From NCBI RefSeq assembly GCF_019977335.1, contig NZ_AP024653.1, forward strand, positions 2,170,001 to 2,234,000: a stretch of 64,000 nt of DNA, written 5' to 3'. Source of the stretch: Arthrobacter sp. NicSoilB4 (GTDB lineage: Bacteria; Actinomycetota; Actinomycetes; Actinomycetales; Micrococcaceae). Within the stretch, counting starts at the first letter, position 1. Every line of letters begins with the position of its first letter. The translations under genes and the position numbers were made by a program. The notes under the pieces are model-generated. The model ran no database searches and was not told where the DNA came from. It saw nothing but the letters and a program-made list of their open reading frames with translations. This document shows positions 25,844 to 33,423 of the stretch, piece after piece.

Positions 25844-26593
25844 TTAGGAGGTGGCCAGGATGATGATCGGCACGTACTTGGCGGCAAGGCCGCCCAGGAT
25901 TCCGCCGGTCAGCGGGCCCACAACGGGGATCCAGGAATAGCCCCAGTCGCTCGAGCCCTTGCCCTTGATCGGGAGCAGGGCGTGCGCGATGCGGGGACCG
26001 AGGTCACGGGCCGGATTGATGGCGTAGCCCGTGGGGCCACCGAGGGAGACACCGATGCCGACAACCAACAGGGCAACGGCCAGCGGGCCCAGCCCGGAAG
26101 GCGTTCCGCCGAAGGCCAGGATGACGAAAACGAGGACAAAGGTGCCGATGATTTCCGTCACCAGGTTCCACGGGACGGAGCGGATGGCGGGTCCGGTCGA
26201 GAAGACGGCCAGCTGGCTGGCGGGCTCCTGCTCAAGGTCGAAGTGCTGCTTGTAGGCCAGCCACATCACGATGGCGCCAAGGAAGGCACCGACCATTTCA
26301 CCGGCGAAGTAGGTCATCGTGGACGCGAAGTCGATGGGAACACCGGCGGCGTAATTCCTCCTGCCCTCAATGAGTATGCCCATGGTGACCGCGGGGTTCA
26401 GGTGCGCCCCGGACATGGCGGCGACGTAGACGCCGGAGAGGACGGCGATGCCCCATCCCCAGGTGACCATCAGGAACCCGCCGTTGTTGCCCTTGGTGCC
26501 TTTAAGTGCAACGTTTGCCACAACGCCGCAACCCAGCAGGGTCAGCATTGCGGTACCGAATACTTCGGACAGGAAAACTATTCCAAGAGACAT
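25844..26593 (-). CDS. glpF: Glycerol uptake facilitator (aquaglyceroporin)
   Basis: Major intrinsic protein channel for glycerol entry; 249 residues with six membrane segments. Both pore motifs are present: HLNPAVTMG and [10 protein letters not shown]. The Asp after the second NPAR is characteristic of glycerol facilitators rather than water-specific aquaporins. ATG 26593 has GAGGAG six bases upstream. It sits between glpD and glpK, with glpK 55 bp downstream, so uptake and phosphorylation are expressed together. Confidence 0.96.
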   Translation of the reverse strand: MSLGIVFLSEVFGTAMLTLLGCGVVANVALKGTKGNNGGFLMVTWGWGIAVLSGVYVAAMSGAHLNPAVTMGILIEGRRNYAAGVPIDFASTMTYFAGEMVGAFLGAIVMWLAYKQHFDLEQEPASQLAVFSTGPAIRSVPWNLVTEIIGTFVLVFVILAFGGTPSGLGPLAVALLVVGIGVSLGGPTGYAINPARDLGPRIAHALLPIKGKGSSDWGYSWIPVVGPLTGGILGGLAAKYVPIIILATS

Positions 26594-26715
26594 CTTTGAC
26601 TCCTCTATTTTCTGTTGTCAGCCCCTCGCGAGTTTGAAGGGCTGTTGGGCCGTCAGCGTGTTGGCGCCGCCGGCCTGCCACTGCGCCGGTCCCCCAGAGG
26701 AACCACGCAGTCCTT

Positions 26716-26742
26716 GTGCCCGGACGTCCCCCGTCCGGGCAC
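26716..26742. repeat. Strong hairpin between glpD and glpF
   Basis: GTGCCCGGACG and CGTCCGGGCAC form an 11-bp perfect stem with a five-base loop. It starts 10 bp past the glpD stop but has no T-tract on either strand, so it may stabilise or partially terminate the glpD message rather than stop it completely. Confidence 0.6.
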
Positions 26743-26751
26743 CGAGGTCTA

Positions 26752-28563
26752 TCACGAGACCAGGCTGTGGACCTGGACGCCGTGGGATCGCTTGAGCACC
26801 TCCTGAGCGTGGGTGATCTCGGAGGTCCGCGTTGCCGCGTCCCAGCCCAGCGGGCCGGCGAGGATGTCGGCAACCTCGTTCAGCAGTTCGCCGGTCACGA
26901 GTCCGCGGAAGGCGAGGGACGTGCGGCGGATCAGTACGTCGACCAAGTGCCCGATCTGCTCGTTTTGGGCCATGAACTCCAGTTCCCGGACGCTCAGTTC
27001 GCGGGTCGAGTGCAGGAGCCGGTCGGCGGCGGATCCCGGGGCTCCGTCGAGGAAACGGATGACTTCCTCCGCGCGGGTGCCGTAGCGGGTCAGCAGCCCG
27101 GCGGTGCGGTCCGCGTCGCGTCCGGCGGCCATGTGCGCCTTGATCCAGCGCTGCACGCCGTCACCGGAGTCCGGGAAGCCGGCGCCGCCGCCGATGGCGA
27201 GCTTCGCCGTCGAAACCTTCCGCTCCATGCCGAGTTCGGCGAGGACGTTGTTGCTCAGGTGTTCGGCGAGGGCGCGGAACGTGGTCCACTTGCCGCCGAC
27301 GAGGCTGAGTACGACGGCGCCGGCGCCCCGTCCTGCTCCGGCGGCTGCTGCGGCGCCTGCGCGCCGCTCGATCCGGTAGTCGCGGCTGACAAAGCCTGGC
27401 TGGGTGGCGTCGTGCCTGGGCAGCGGGCGGACTCCGGAGAAGGTGTAGACGATCTGCTCCCGGTCCACGGCGATGTCGGGGAAGACATGGCCGATCAAGT
27501 CGAAGAAGTAGTCGATCTCCGATTCGGTGCACACGGCGTCCTCCGCCATGTCGGCGTCGACGTCGGTGGTGCCCACCAGGACCCGGTCCCCCATCGGGTA
27601 GATCAGCACGATCCGGCCGTCGGTGTGCTCGAAGAAGATCTCGCGGCCGTTGCAGGCGGCAAGCAGTTCCGGGTGGTCCAGCACGATGTGCGATCCCTTG
27701 GTGCCGCCCATGAAGGCCGACGCCGCGCCCATGGCCTGGTTGGTCAGGTCGACCCAGGCGCCGGTGGTGTTGACGATGACGTCGGCGGTGAAGTGGAACA
27801 GGTCGCCGGTGAGTTCGTCCCGCAGTTCCACTGTGCTCCCGGTACCCCCTGCTCCCGCGCCGTCCTTGACCGCGACGAGCGAGACGTAGTTGCTGGCGCG
27901 GGCGTCACTGGCGCCGGACGCGCCGGCTTTCTCGCCGTCCTGCAGCACGTCAAGGGTGAGCCGCTCCGGGTTGTGGACGGAGGCGTCGAAGTACGTGGCG
28001 CTGTACTTGATGCCGGGGTGGAGGCGCGGCAGTTCCGCCAGCGCTCGTTTGCGGCCGCGGAACTGGTGGCGGGGCACGGTGCCACCGTCGCGGGAGAAGA
28101 AGTCGTACAGGCTCAGCCCGAGCTTGATCAGGAAGGCCCCGCGCTCCTTCGGCGCGCCCTGCTGCTTGTGGGTCAGGAAGCGCAGCGGGGCGGCGAGGAC
28201 TCCGGAGAACGTGCTGAAGATGGGGATGGTGGTCTGCAGCGGCTTCACGTAGTGGGGTGCGATGCGGAGCAGCCGGTTGCGTTCGACGACCGACTCCTGG
28301 ACGAGGCGGAATTCACCGTTTTCGAGGTAGCGGATGCCGCCGTGGATCATGTGCGAGGAGGCCCCGCTGGCTCCCTGGCAGTAGTCGCCGCGCTCCACGA
28401 GGGCGACGTCCACACCCTGCAGGGCCAGGTCCCGGAACGTGCCCACTCCGTTGATACCGCCGCCGATGATCAGCACCTGCGCGTGGGGCCGCGTCCGCAG
28501 CTTCTGCACCGATGCTCGCTCGCCGGCCGACGCCTGGTTGCGGGCTGAAACCTTCTGTCCCAA
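26752..28563 (-). CDS. glpD: Glycerol-3-phosphate dehydrogenase (FAD-dependent)
   Basis: Oxidises glycerol 3-phosphate to dihydroxyacetone phosphate at the membrane, passing electrons to quinones; 603 residues. The FAD dinucleotide loop GGGINGVGTFRDLALQG is near residue 35, followed by ERGDYCQGASGASSHMIHGG, a GlpD signature. Two low-complexity Gly/Ala stretches (about 241-252 and 404-418) interrupt the catalytic region and may be surface loops. The start is TTG at 28563 with AAAGGAGC upstream. Upstream gene of glpD-glpF-glpK on this strand. Confidence 0.95.
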   Translation of the reverse strand: MGQKVSARNQASAGERASVQKLRTRPHAQVLIIGGGINGVGTFRDLALQGVDVALVERGDYCQGASGASSHMIHGGIRYLENGEFRLVQESVVERNRLLRIAPHYVKPLQTTIPIFSTFSGVLAAPLRFLTHKQQGAPKERGAFLIKLGLSLYDFFSRDGGTVPRHQFRGRKRALAELPRLHPGIKYSATYFDASVHNPERLTLDVLQDGEKAGASGASDARASNYVSLVAVKDGAGAGGTGSTVELRDELTGDLFHFTADVIVNTTGAWVDLTNQAMGAASAFMGGTKGSHIVLDHPELLAACNGREIFFEHTDGRIVLIYPMGDRVLVGTTDVDADMAEDAVCTESEIDYFFDLIGHVFPDIAVDREQIVYTFSGVRPLPRHDATQPGFVSRDYRIERRAGAAAAAGAGRGAGAVVLSLVGGKWTTFRALAEHLSNNVLAELGMERKVSTAKLAIGGGAGFPDSGDGVQRWIKAHMAAGRDADRTAGLLTRYGTRAEEVIRFLDGAPGSAADRLLHSTRELSVRELEFMAQNEQIGHLVDVLIRRTSLAFRGLVTGELLNEVADILAGPLGWDAATRTSEITHAQEVLKRSHGVQVHSLVS

Positions 28564-28625
28564 GAACTGCTCCTTTGGGTCTTGTCCTGTGCGGCGCGCC
28601 CTGTGGCGCGGCGCCGTTCAACACT

Positions 28626-28655
28626 ATTCTTTGGAGTAATGGAAAATGGAGTCAA
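28626..28655 (-). promoter_or_regulatory. Candidate glpD promoter
   Basis: Reading the minus strand: TTGACT (-35), 18 bases, AAGAAT (-10), about 65 bases before the glpD start. Inferred from spacing and similarity to the vegetative sigma-factor consensus. Confidence 0.5.
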
Positions 28656-28661
28656 GCACTA

Positions 28662-28675
28662 TGCACAAACGTGCA
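28662..28675. promoter_or_regulatory. Candidate operator between glpD and the divergent regulator
   Basis: Perfect inverted repeat TGCAC-AAAC-GTGCA, just upstream of the candidate glpD -35 box and 13 bases before the regulator's start codon. Such a position would suit control of glpD and of the regulator itself. Confidence 0.45.
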
Positions 28676-28688
28676 GAACGGAAATGGG

Positions 28689-29651
28689 ATGACACCTTCA
28701 CGCCACTCCGACGCCCTCCGCGCGGCCCAGTTGTATTACCTCCAGGACCTGACCATGGACGCCATCGCGCGTGAGCTCCGGACGTCCCGGTCCACCGTTT
28801 CGCGGCTGCTTTCCTCGGCCCGGGAATCCGGACTGGTCCAGATCCAGATCCGGAGCCCGCTGGACACCGGCCCGGAGCTGGCGAGCATGATCCGCGCCGA
28901 ATACAAGGTCGATGTGCACGTTGTTCCGGTCGTTGACACGCTGAATGAGGCGGAAACACTGGACCGCGTGGCCATGCAGGCCGCGCGCACCATCGGCCCG
29001 CTGGTCGATTCCAATGCGATCATCGGCGTCGCGTGGGGTTCCACCCTTAGCGCCGTCAGCCGGCACCTGACCCGGAAGATCACCCACGACAGCGTAATCG
29101 TCCAGCTCAACGGCGCGGGCAACATGCAAACCACCGGCATCACCTACGCCTCTGACATCATGCGGCGCTTTGGCAGTGCCTACGGGGCGCGCGTGGAGCA
29201 GTTCCCGGTCCCGGCCTTCTTCGACCATGCCGCGACCAAAAGGGCCATGTGGAATGAGCGCAGTGTTCAGCGGATCCTCGAGCTTCAGGCACGCATGAGC
29301 ATTGCGATTTTCGGTGTGGGATCGGTCGACGCCGACTACCCCAGCCACGTCTACGCCGGCGGCTACCTCGACGAGGAGGACCTGTCCGTCCTGGCCAATT
29401 CCGACGTCGTGGGCGACGTGGCCACCGTGTTCTTCCGCGCCAACGGCTCCTCGGACGGCATCACGCTCAACGAACGCTCCACCGGCCCGGACCTCGCGCA
29501 GTTGCGCCAGGTGCGCCGGAGGATCTGTGTGGTGTCGGGTGCCTCCAAGATCAATGGCCTGCGCGGCGCCCTCGCCGCGGGCCTGGCCACCGACCTGATC
29601 CTCGACGAGGCCAGCGCCCGGCGCCTGGTCAGCTTCGACGGTTTGGCGTGA
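28689..29651 (+). CDS. SorC/DeoR-type sugar-binding transcriptional regulator
   Basis: 320 residues: an N-terminal helix-turn-helix (AAQLYYLQDLTMDAIARELRTSRSTVSRLL, here split as LTMDAIARELRTSRST) and a C-terminal SorC-type phosphosugar-binding domain (VIIGVAWGSTLS-like, IAIFGVGSVDADYPSHV, GVVG/GDVATVFFRANG). SorC-family proteins respond to phosphorylated sugars. It is divergent from glpD, 125 bp apart with an inverted repeat between, so control of the glycerol genes is likely, with glycerol 3-phosphate a possible effector. ATG 28689 gives the expected N-terminus before the helix-turn-helix. Confidence 0.9.
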   Translation: MTPSRHSDALRAAQLYYLQDLTMDAIARELRTSRSTVSRLLSSARESGLVQIQIRSPLDTGPELASMIRAEYKVDVHVVPVVDTLNEAETLDRVAMQAARTIGPLVDSNAIIGVAWGSTLSAVSRHLTRKITHDSVIVQLNGAGNMQTTGITYASDIMRRFGSAYGARVEQFPVPAFFDHAATKRAMWNERSVQRILELQARMSIAIFGVGSVDADYPSHVYAGGYLDEEDLSVLANSDVVGDVATVFFRANGSSDGITLNERSTGPDLAQLRQVRRRICVVSGASKINGLRGALAAGLATDLILDEASARRLVSFDGLA

Positions 29652-29715
29652 CTCGGCCTGCCTGGCCCGGCCCGCCGTGGGGAGCAGCGGCGGCGGAGTC
29701 GGTAAAGTCGAGGGT

Positions 29716-30594
29716 ATGAAACCCTCGCCCCGCCTCAGCCTCAACAACGGCGTCCTGATCGACCAGTTGGGGTTCGGGCTCTATAAGGTGCCGTCCGCGG
29801 ACGCCGCCGGACTCGTGACCATGGCCCTCGAGGCCGGGTACCGCCATTTTGATACCGCCGCCATGTACGGCAACGAGACGGGCGTTGGCCGGGGCATTGG
29901 TTCGCTCTCCGGCTTCTCAAGCCATGACGATGCCCGCGGCGGTTCCGGCGAGTCCTCCCCCGCCCTATCGCGCGATGACCTGTTCGTCACCACCAAGCTC
30001 TGGAACGACGACCAGGGCTATGACGCCACGCTGCGCGCCTTCGACACCTCCTTGGCCAACCTTGGTCTGGAATACGTGGATCTGTACCTGATCCACTGGC
30101 CCTGTGCGCAACGCGGGCTGTATCCCGAGAGCTACCGCGCGATGGAGACCCTGTACAGGGAGGGCAAGGCGCGGGCCATCGGGGTGTCGAATTTCCAGCC
30201 GGCCCACCTGCACCGCCTGCTGCAGAGCGCTGAAGTCGTGCCGGCCGTCAACCAGATCGAATTGCACCCCTGGCTCCAGCAGGAGGAGCTGCGCACGCTG
30301 CACGGCGAGCTCGGAATCACTACGCAGGCGTGGAGTCCGCTGGGCCGCGGCCAGGTCCTGCAGGATCCGGTGGTGCTGGAGCTCGCGGCCGCGCAGGGCA
30401 AGACCGCGGCACAGATCATCCTCCGCTGGCACGTCCAGCTCGGCCACGTCGCCATCCCGAAGGCCAGCTCCCACGCCCGGATCCGCGACAACCTCGACGT
30501 CTTCGACTTCAGCCTCGACGACGCCGCCATGACAGCCCTTGCCGGTCTGGAACGTGGCTTCCGCACCGGCTCCCACCCGGACTCAGTCAATTAG
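29716..30594 (+). CDS. Aldo/keto reductase
   Basis: NADPH-dependent oxidoreductase of the aldo/keto reductase superfamily, 292 residues. The catalytic tetrad is visible: Asp in FDTA, Tyr in AMYGNE, Lys in TTKLWN, His in LIHWP. NADPH-binding residues near the C-terminus lie in IPKASSHARIRDN. After MYGNET the usual short loop is expanded by about 20 residues (Ser/Gly/Asp-rich, from GVGRGIGSLSG to SSPALSRD), which may be a flexible insert. It begins 64 bp after the regulator. Substrate unknown. Confidence 0.93.
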   Translation: MKPSPRLSLNNGVLIDQLGFGLYKVPSADAAGLVTMALEAGYRHFDTAAMYGNETGVGRGIGSLSGFSSHDDARGGSGESSPALSRDDLFVTTKLWNDDQGYDATLRAFDTSLANLGLEYVDLYLIHWPCAQRGLYPESYRAMETLYREGKARAIGVSNFQPAHLHRLLQSAEVVPAVNQIELHPWLQQEELRTLHGELGITTQAWSPLGRGQVLQDPVVLELAAAQGKTAAQIILRWHVQLGHVAIPKASSHARIRDNLDVFDFSLDDAAMTALAGLERGFRTGSHPDSVN

Positions 30595-30604
30595 GACATA
30601 TCGA

Positions 30605-31534
30605 ATGGAATACGCGGACACCGAGTCCTCCCCCAGCACGCCCCTGTTCAGCGACGGGCTTGAGGCCCGAACCCATGCCGCCGACGTCGTCCTGGACGGC
30701 ACAAGCGTCGCGTACTGGAGCTACGAGCCGGTCCGCGAGACCCCGGAGACGCGGACCATCCTGGTCATCCACGGCTTCCGCGGCGACCACCATGGCCTGC
30801 TCCGGGTAGCCGACCAGCTCCCTGAGATGCGGCTCATCATGCCGGACCTCCCCGGCTTCGGCAGCTCTGCTGCCTTCGCGGGTGCCGAACACAGCGTCGA
30901 GAGCTATGGCCGGTTCATCGCGGAGTTCATGGCGGCCCTGGGGCTGGGCGCCGATACGGTGCTGCTGGGGCACTCCTTCGGCTCGATTGTCGCCAGCCAC
31001 TACGTGGCAGCCCACCCCGGAACGGTCTCGGAGCTGATCCTGGTCAATCCGATCGCAGCTCCCGCCCTGGAGGGACCCAAGGGCCTCATGACCAAACTCG
31101 CCGTCCTGTACTACGAGGCCGCCGCCCGGCTCCCCCGCCGGCTGGGACAAGGCCTGCTGCGCAGCCAGCTGATCGTGCGGGTGATGAGCGAGACGATGGC
31201 GAAGACCAAGGACAAGCAGCTGCGTCGATTTGTACACGCCCAGCACAGCGCATATTTCTCCGCGTTCGCGGACCGCGAAAGCCTGCTCGAGGCGTTCAAG
31301 GCCTCCGTCGGCGGCAACGTCGCCGAAGTGGCCCGCAGCCTCACCCTCCCCGTGCTCCTGATTGCCGGGGAGAAGGACGAGATCGCGACGCTGCCTGACC
31401 AGTACACGCTGCTGGCTCTGCTGCCGGATGCGCACCTTGACGTCATCCCCGGCGTCGGCCACCTGATCCACTACGAGACCCCGGAACCTGCCGCGGGCCA
31501 CATCCGCCGCTTCCTGAAGGACCACTCCGCGTGA
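30605..31534 (+). CDS. Alpha/beta-fold hydrolase
   Basis: 309 residues with the alpha/beta-hydrolase layout: oxyanion-hole region VIHGFRGDHHG, nucleophile elbow GHSFGS (Ser in GxSxG), acidic residue in AGEKDEI, and the catalytic His in GVGHLIHYETP near the C-terminus. It is cytoplasmic with no signal peptide. It starts 10 bp after the aldo/keto reductase and overlaps the glycosyltransferase gene by GTGA, so the three form one operon. Esterase or haloalkane-like activity is possible; the substrate cannot be deduced. Confidence 0.9.
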   Translation: MEYADTESSPSTPLFSDGLEARTHAADVVLDGTSVAYWSYEPVRETPETRTILVIHGFRGDHHGLLRVADQLPEMRLIMPDLPGFGSSAAFAGAEHSVESYGRFIAEFMAALGLGADTVLLGHSFGSIVASHYVAAHPGTVSELILVNPIAAPALEGPKGLMTKLAVLYYEAAARLPRRLGQGLLRSQLIVRVMSETMAKTKDKQLRRFVHAQHSAYFSAFADRESLLEAFKASVGGNVAEVARSLTLPVLLIAGEKDEIATLPDQYTLLALLPDAHLDVIPGVGHLIHYETPEPAAGHIRRFLKDHSA

Positions 31535-32637
31535 AAATCCTCATCGATGCCCGTTTCACCCGGCTGGACCACCACGACGGCATCAGCCGCTACGGTGCCA
31601 GCCTGATCGCGGCCACGGCCAGGATCGCCGACGTCTCCATGCTGATCAGCGACGTCCGCCAGCTCCCCATGCTGCCGGATGTGCCGTACACCCTGATCAA
31701 CAGCCCGCTGTCGCCCGCCGAGTTGTTTGTCGCCGGCAAGGTCAACAAGCTCGGCGCCGACGTCGTTGTGTGTCCCATGCAGACCATGGGCAGCTGGGGC
31801 CGGAAGTACCCCCTGGTGCTCACCCTGCACGACCTGATCTACTACGAACACCCGGCACCTCCCGGCTTCCTTCCGGCCCCGGTCCGGGTCCTCTGGCGGC
31901 TCTACCACAAGGCGTTCTGGCCGCAGCGGCTCCTGCTGAACCGGGCCGACGTCGTCGCCACCATCAGCTCCACCACCGCCGCACTCATCTCGAAGTACCG
32001 GCTCACCCGGCGGCCCGTCAGGATTGTGGGCAACGCCCCGCAGCACGGCCACACTCCGCGGGACCCCGGCGCGGGAGCAGACAAGACGCTTCTCTATATG
32101 GGGTCGTTCATGCCCTACAAAAACGTGGAGACCATGATCCTGGGCATGGCGGAACTACCGGACATGAGCCTGCACCTGCTCAGCCGGATCACCCCGGAAC
32201 GCCGGGCGGAACTCGAGGCCCTTGCCCCGGCAGGCGCTGACATCGTCTTCCACAACGGCGTGACCGACGCCGAGTACGAGGCCATGCTCGGACGCACCAC
32301 GGCCCTGATCAGCCTCTCCCGGGCGGAGGGCTACGGACTGCCCCTCGTGGAAGCGATGTCGCACGGCACGCCCGTGATCGCCAGCGACATTCCGATCTTC
32401 CGCGAGGTGGGCGGCGACGCCGTCAGCTACGTCCACCCGGATTCACCGGCGGAGTTCGCCGCGGCGGTCCGGAACCTCGAGGAGCCGGACCTGTGGAAGG
32501 CCCGTTCACGCCGCTCGGTGGAGCGCGCCGCGGACTTCAGCTGGGACGAGTCCGCCCGCAGGCTGCTGGAGGTCGCCGAAGAGGCAGTCGAGCTTCGCGC
32601 CCGCCGCTCCGGCGGCCCCAAAGCTTCTTACCGGTAG
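31531..32637 (+). CDS. GT4-family glycosyltransferase
   Basis: 368-residue GT-B fold enzyme of group 1/GT4. N-terminal domain begins MKILIDARFTRLDHHDGISRYG with the Gly-rich acceptor loop; the C-terminal domain has LLYMGSFMPYKNVETM (nucleotide-sugar binding) and the family signature SRAEGYGLPLVEAMSHGTPVIASD with the conserved ExxxxxxxE. Transfers a sugar from a nucleotide donor to an unknown acceptor. The GTG start overlaps the hydrolase stop codon (GTGA). Nearby genes do not reveal the pathway. Confidence 0.92.
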   Translation: MKILIDARFTRLDHHDGISRYGASLIAATARIADVSMLISDVRQLPMLPDVPYTLINSPLSPAELFVAGKVNKLGADVVVCPMQTMGSWGRKYPLVLTLHDLIYYEHPAPPGFLPAPVRVLWRLYHKAFWPQRLLLNRADVVATISSTTAALISKYRLTRRPVRIVGNAPQHGHTPRDPGAGADKTLLYMGSFMPYKNVETMILGMAELPDMSLHLLSRITPERRAELEALAPAGADIVFHNGVTDAEYEAMLGRTTALISLSRAEGYGLPLVEAMSHGTPVIASDIPIFREVGGDAVSYVHPDSPAEFAAAVRNLEEPDLWKARSRRSVERAADFSWDESARRLLEVAEEAVELRARRSGGPKASYR

Positions 32638-32685
32638 TAGCCGGCCCGAGTAGCCGGCCCGCAGCCCCTCTCCGCACCCGAATCG

Positions 32686-33354
32686 CTAGGGGCGGGCCGG
32701 TGGGTCGGAGGGGAGCCGCGGATCGACCACGGAGAACGGCAGGCCGAACTGTCCGTCATCCGGCAGCACCTCATCGAGCACCCAGCCTTGGCCGGTCCTG
32801 AGGAATGTGGCAGTGGCTCGGAGACGGTATTGCTCGGGCACACCGCTGGGGCCCGTCGTGTCCGAAGCGAGGTACAGCGTCCCGGACTCGTCAAACCTGA
32901 CGGTGGCCTTCGTGGCTGTCCCCGTGATTTCCCTGACCTGAACGGTCGTTTGTGCGGACGTGTAGTGGAAGCCGAAGCCCTGCAACCTCACTTTGCGTTC
33001 AGCGACGAGGAGTCGCTCACGCTCCCGGGCGGCCTTGAACTTGTCGCTGGATTTCGCCCCGTCCAGGGATGGTCCCGCCGGTGGTGCTGTCACCAGCGTC
33101 TGGGCCGTGCGGTCACTGACGGATGCTTCCAGCACCGGCTGGGCTTCAGCCGATGTGAGCGTCGGGCCGGCTTCCGCGGCCGCAGCTACTTGAGCGGCCC
33201 CTGACGGGACGGGTCCAGCCTCCCGGGCGGGTCCTCCGCAGGCCAGGAGCAGCATCGGCGCGACCAGTACGCCGGCGATTTTCAATCGTTTCAATTTTCC
33301 CCCAAGGTTCCGCGGCCGGTGACATGCCGGAATGCGGTTGGTCCTATTATGCAT
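32686..33354 (-). CDS. Lipoprotein of unknown function
   Basis: 222 residues with a lipoprotein signal: basic KLKRLKIAG, hydrophobic VLVAPMLLLAC with lipobox LLAC, then an Ala/Pro/Gly-rich linker. The mature C-terminal half (KVRLQGFGFHYTSAQTTVQV, ATVRFDESGTLYLASDTTGP) predicts beta strands, and a Lys/Arg/Glu-rich helix (FKAARERERLLVAERK) precedes it. No family recognised. Start is ATG 33354 with GGAG upstream; TTG 33294 would give a more normal signal-peptide length and also has a G-rich region upstream. It is convergent with the glycosyltransferase gene. Confidence 0.7.
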   Translation of the reverse strand: MHNRTNRIPACHRPRNLGGKLKRLKIAGVLVAPMLLLACGGPAREAGPVPSGAAQVAAAAEAGPTLTSAEAQPVLEASVSDRTAQTLVTAPPAGPSLDGAKSSDKFKAARERERLLVAERKVRLQGFGFHYTSAQTTVQVREITGTATKATVRFDESGTLYLASDTTGPSGVPEQYRLRATATFLRTGQGWVLDEVLPDDGQFGLPFSVVDPRLPSDPPARP

Positions 33355-33423
33355 TCCGCTCCGGGCACGCAGACAGCCTGTGGTTCCACGTCTGTTGAAT
33401 CCAGCAGGGCGGCACGGAACCCC

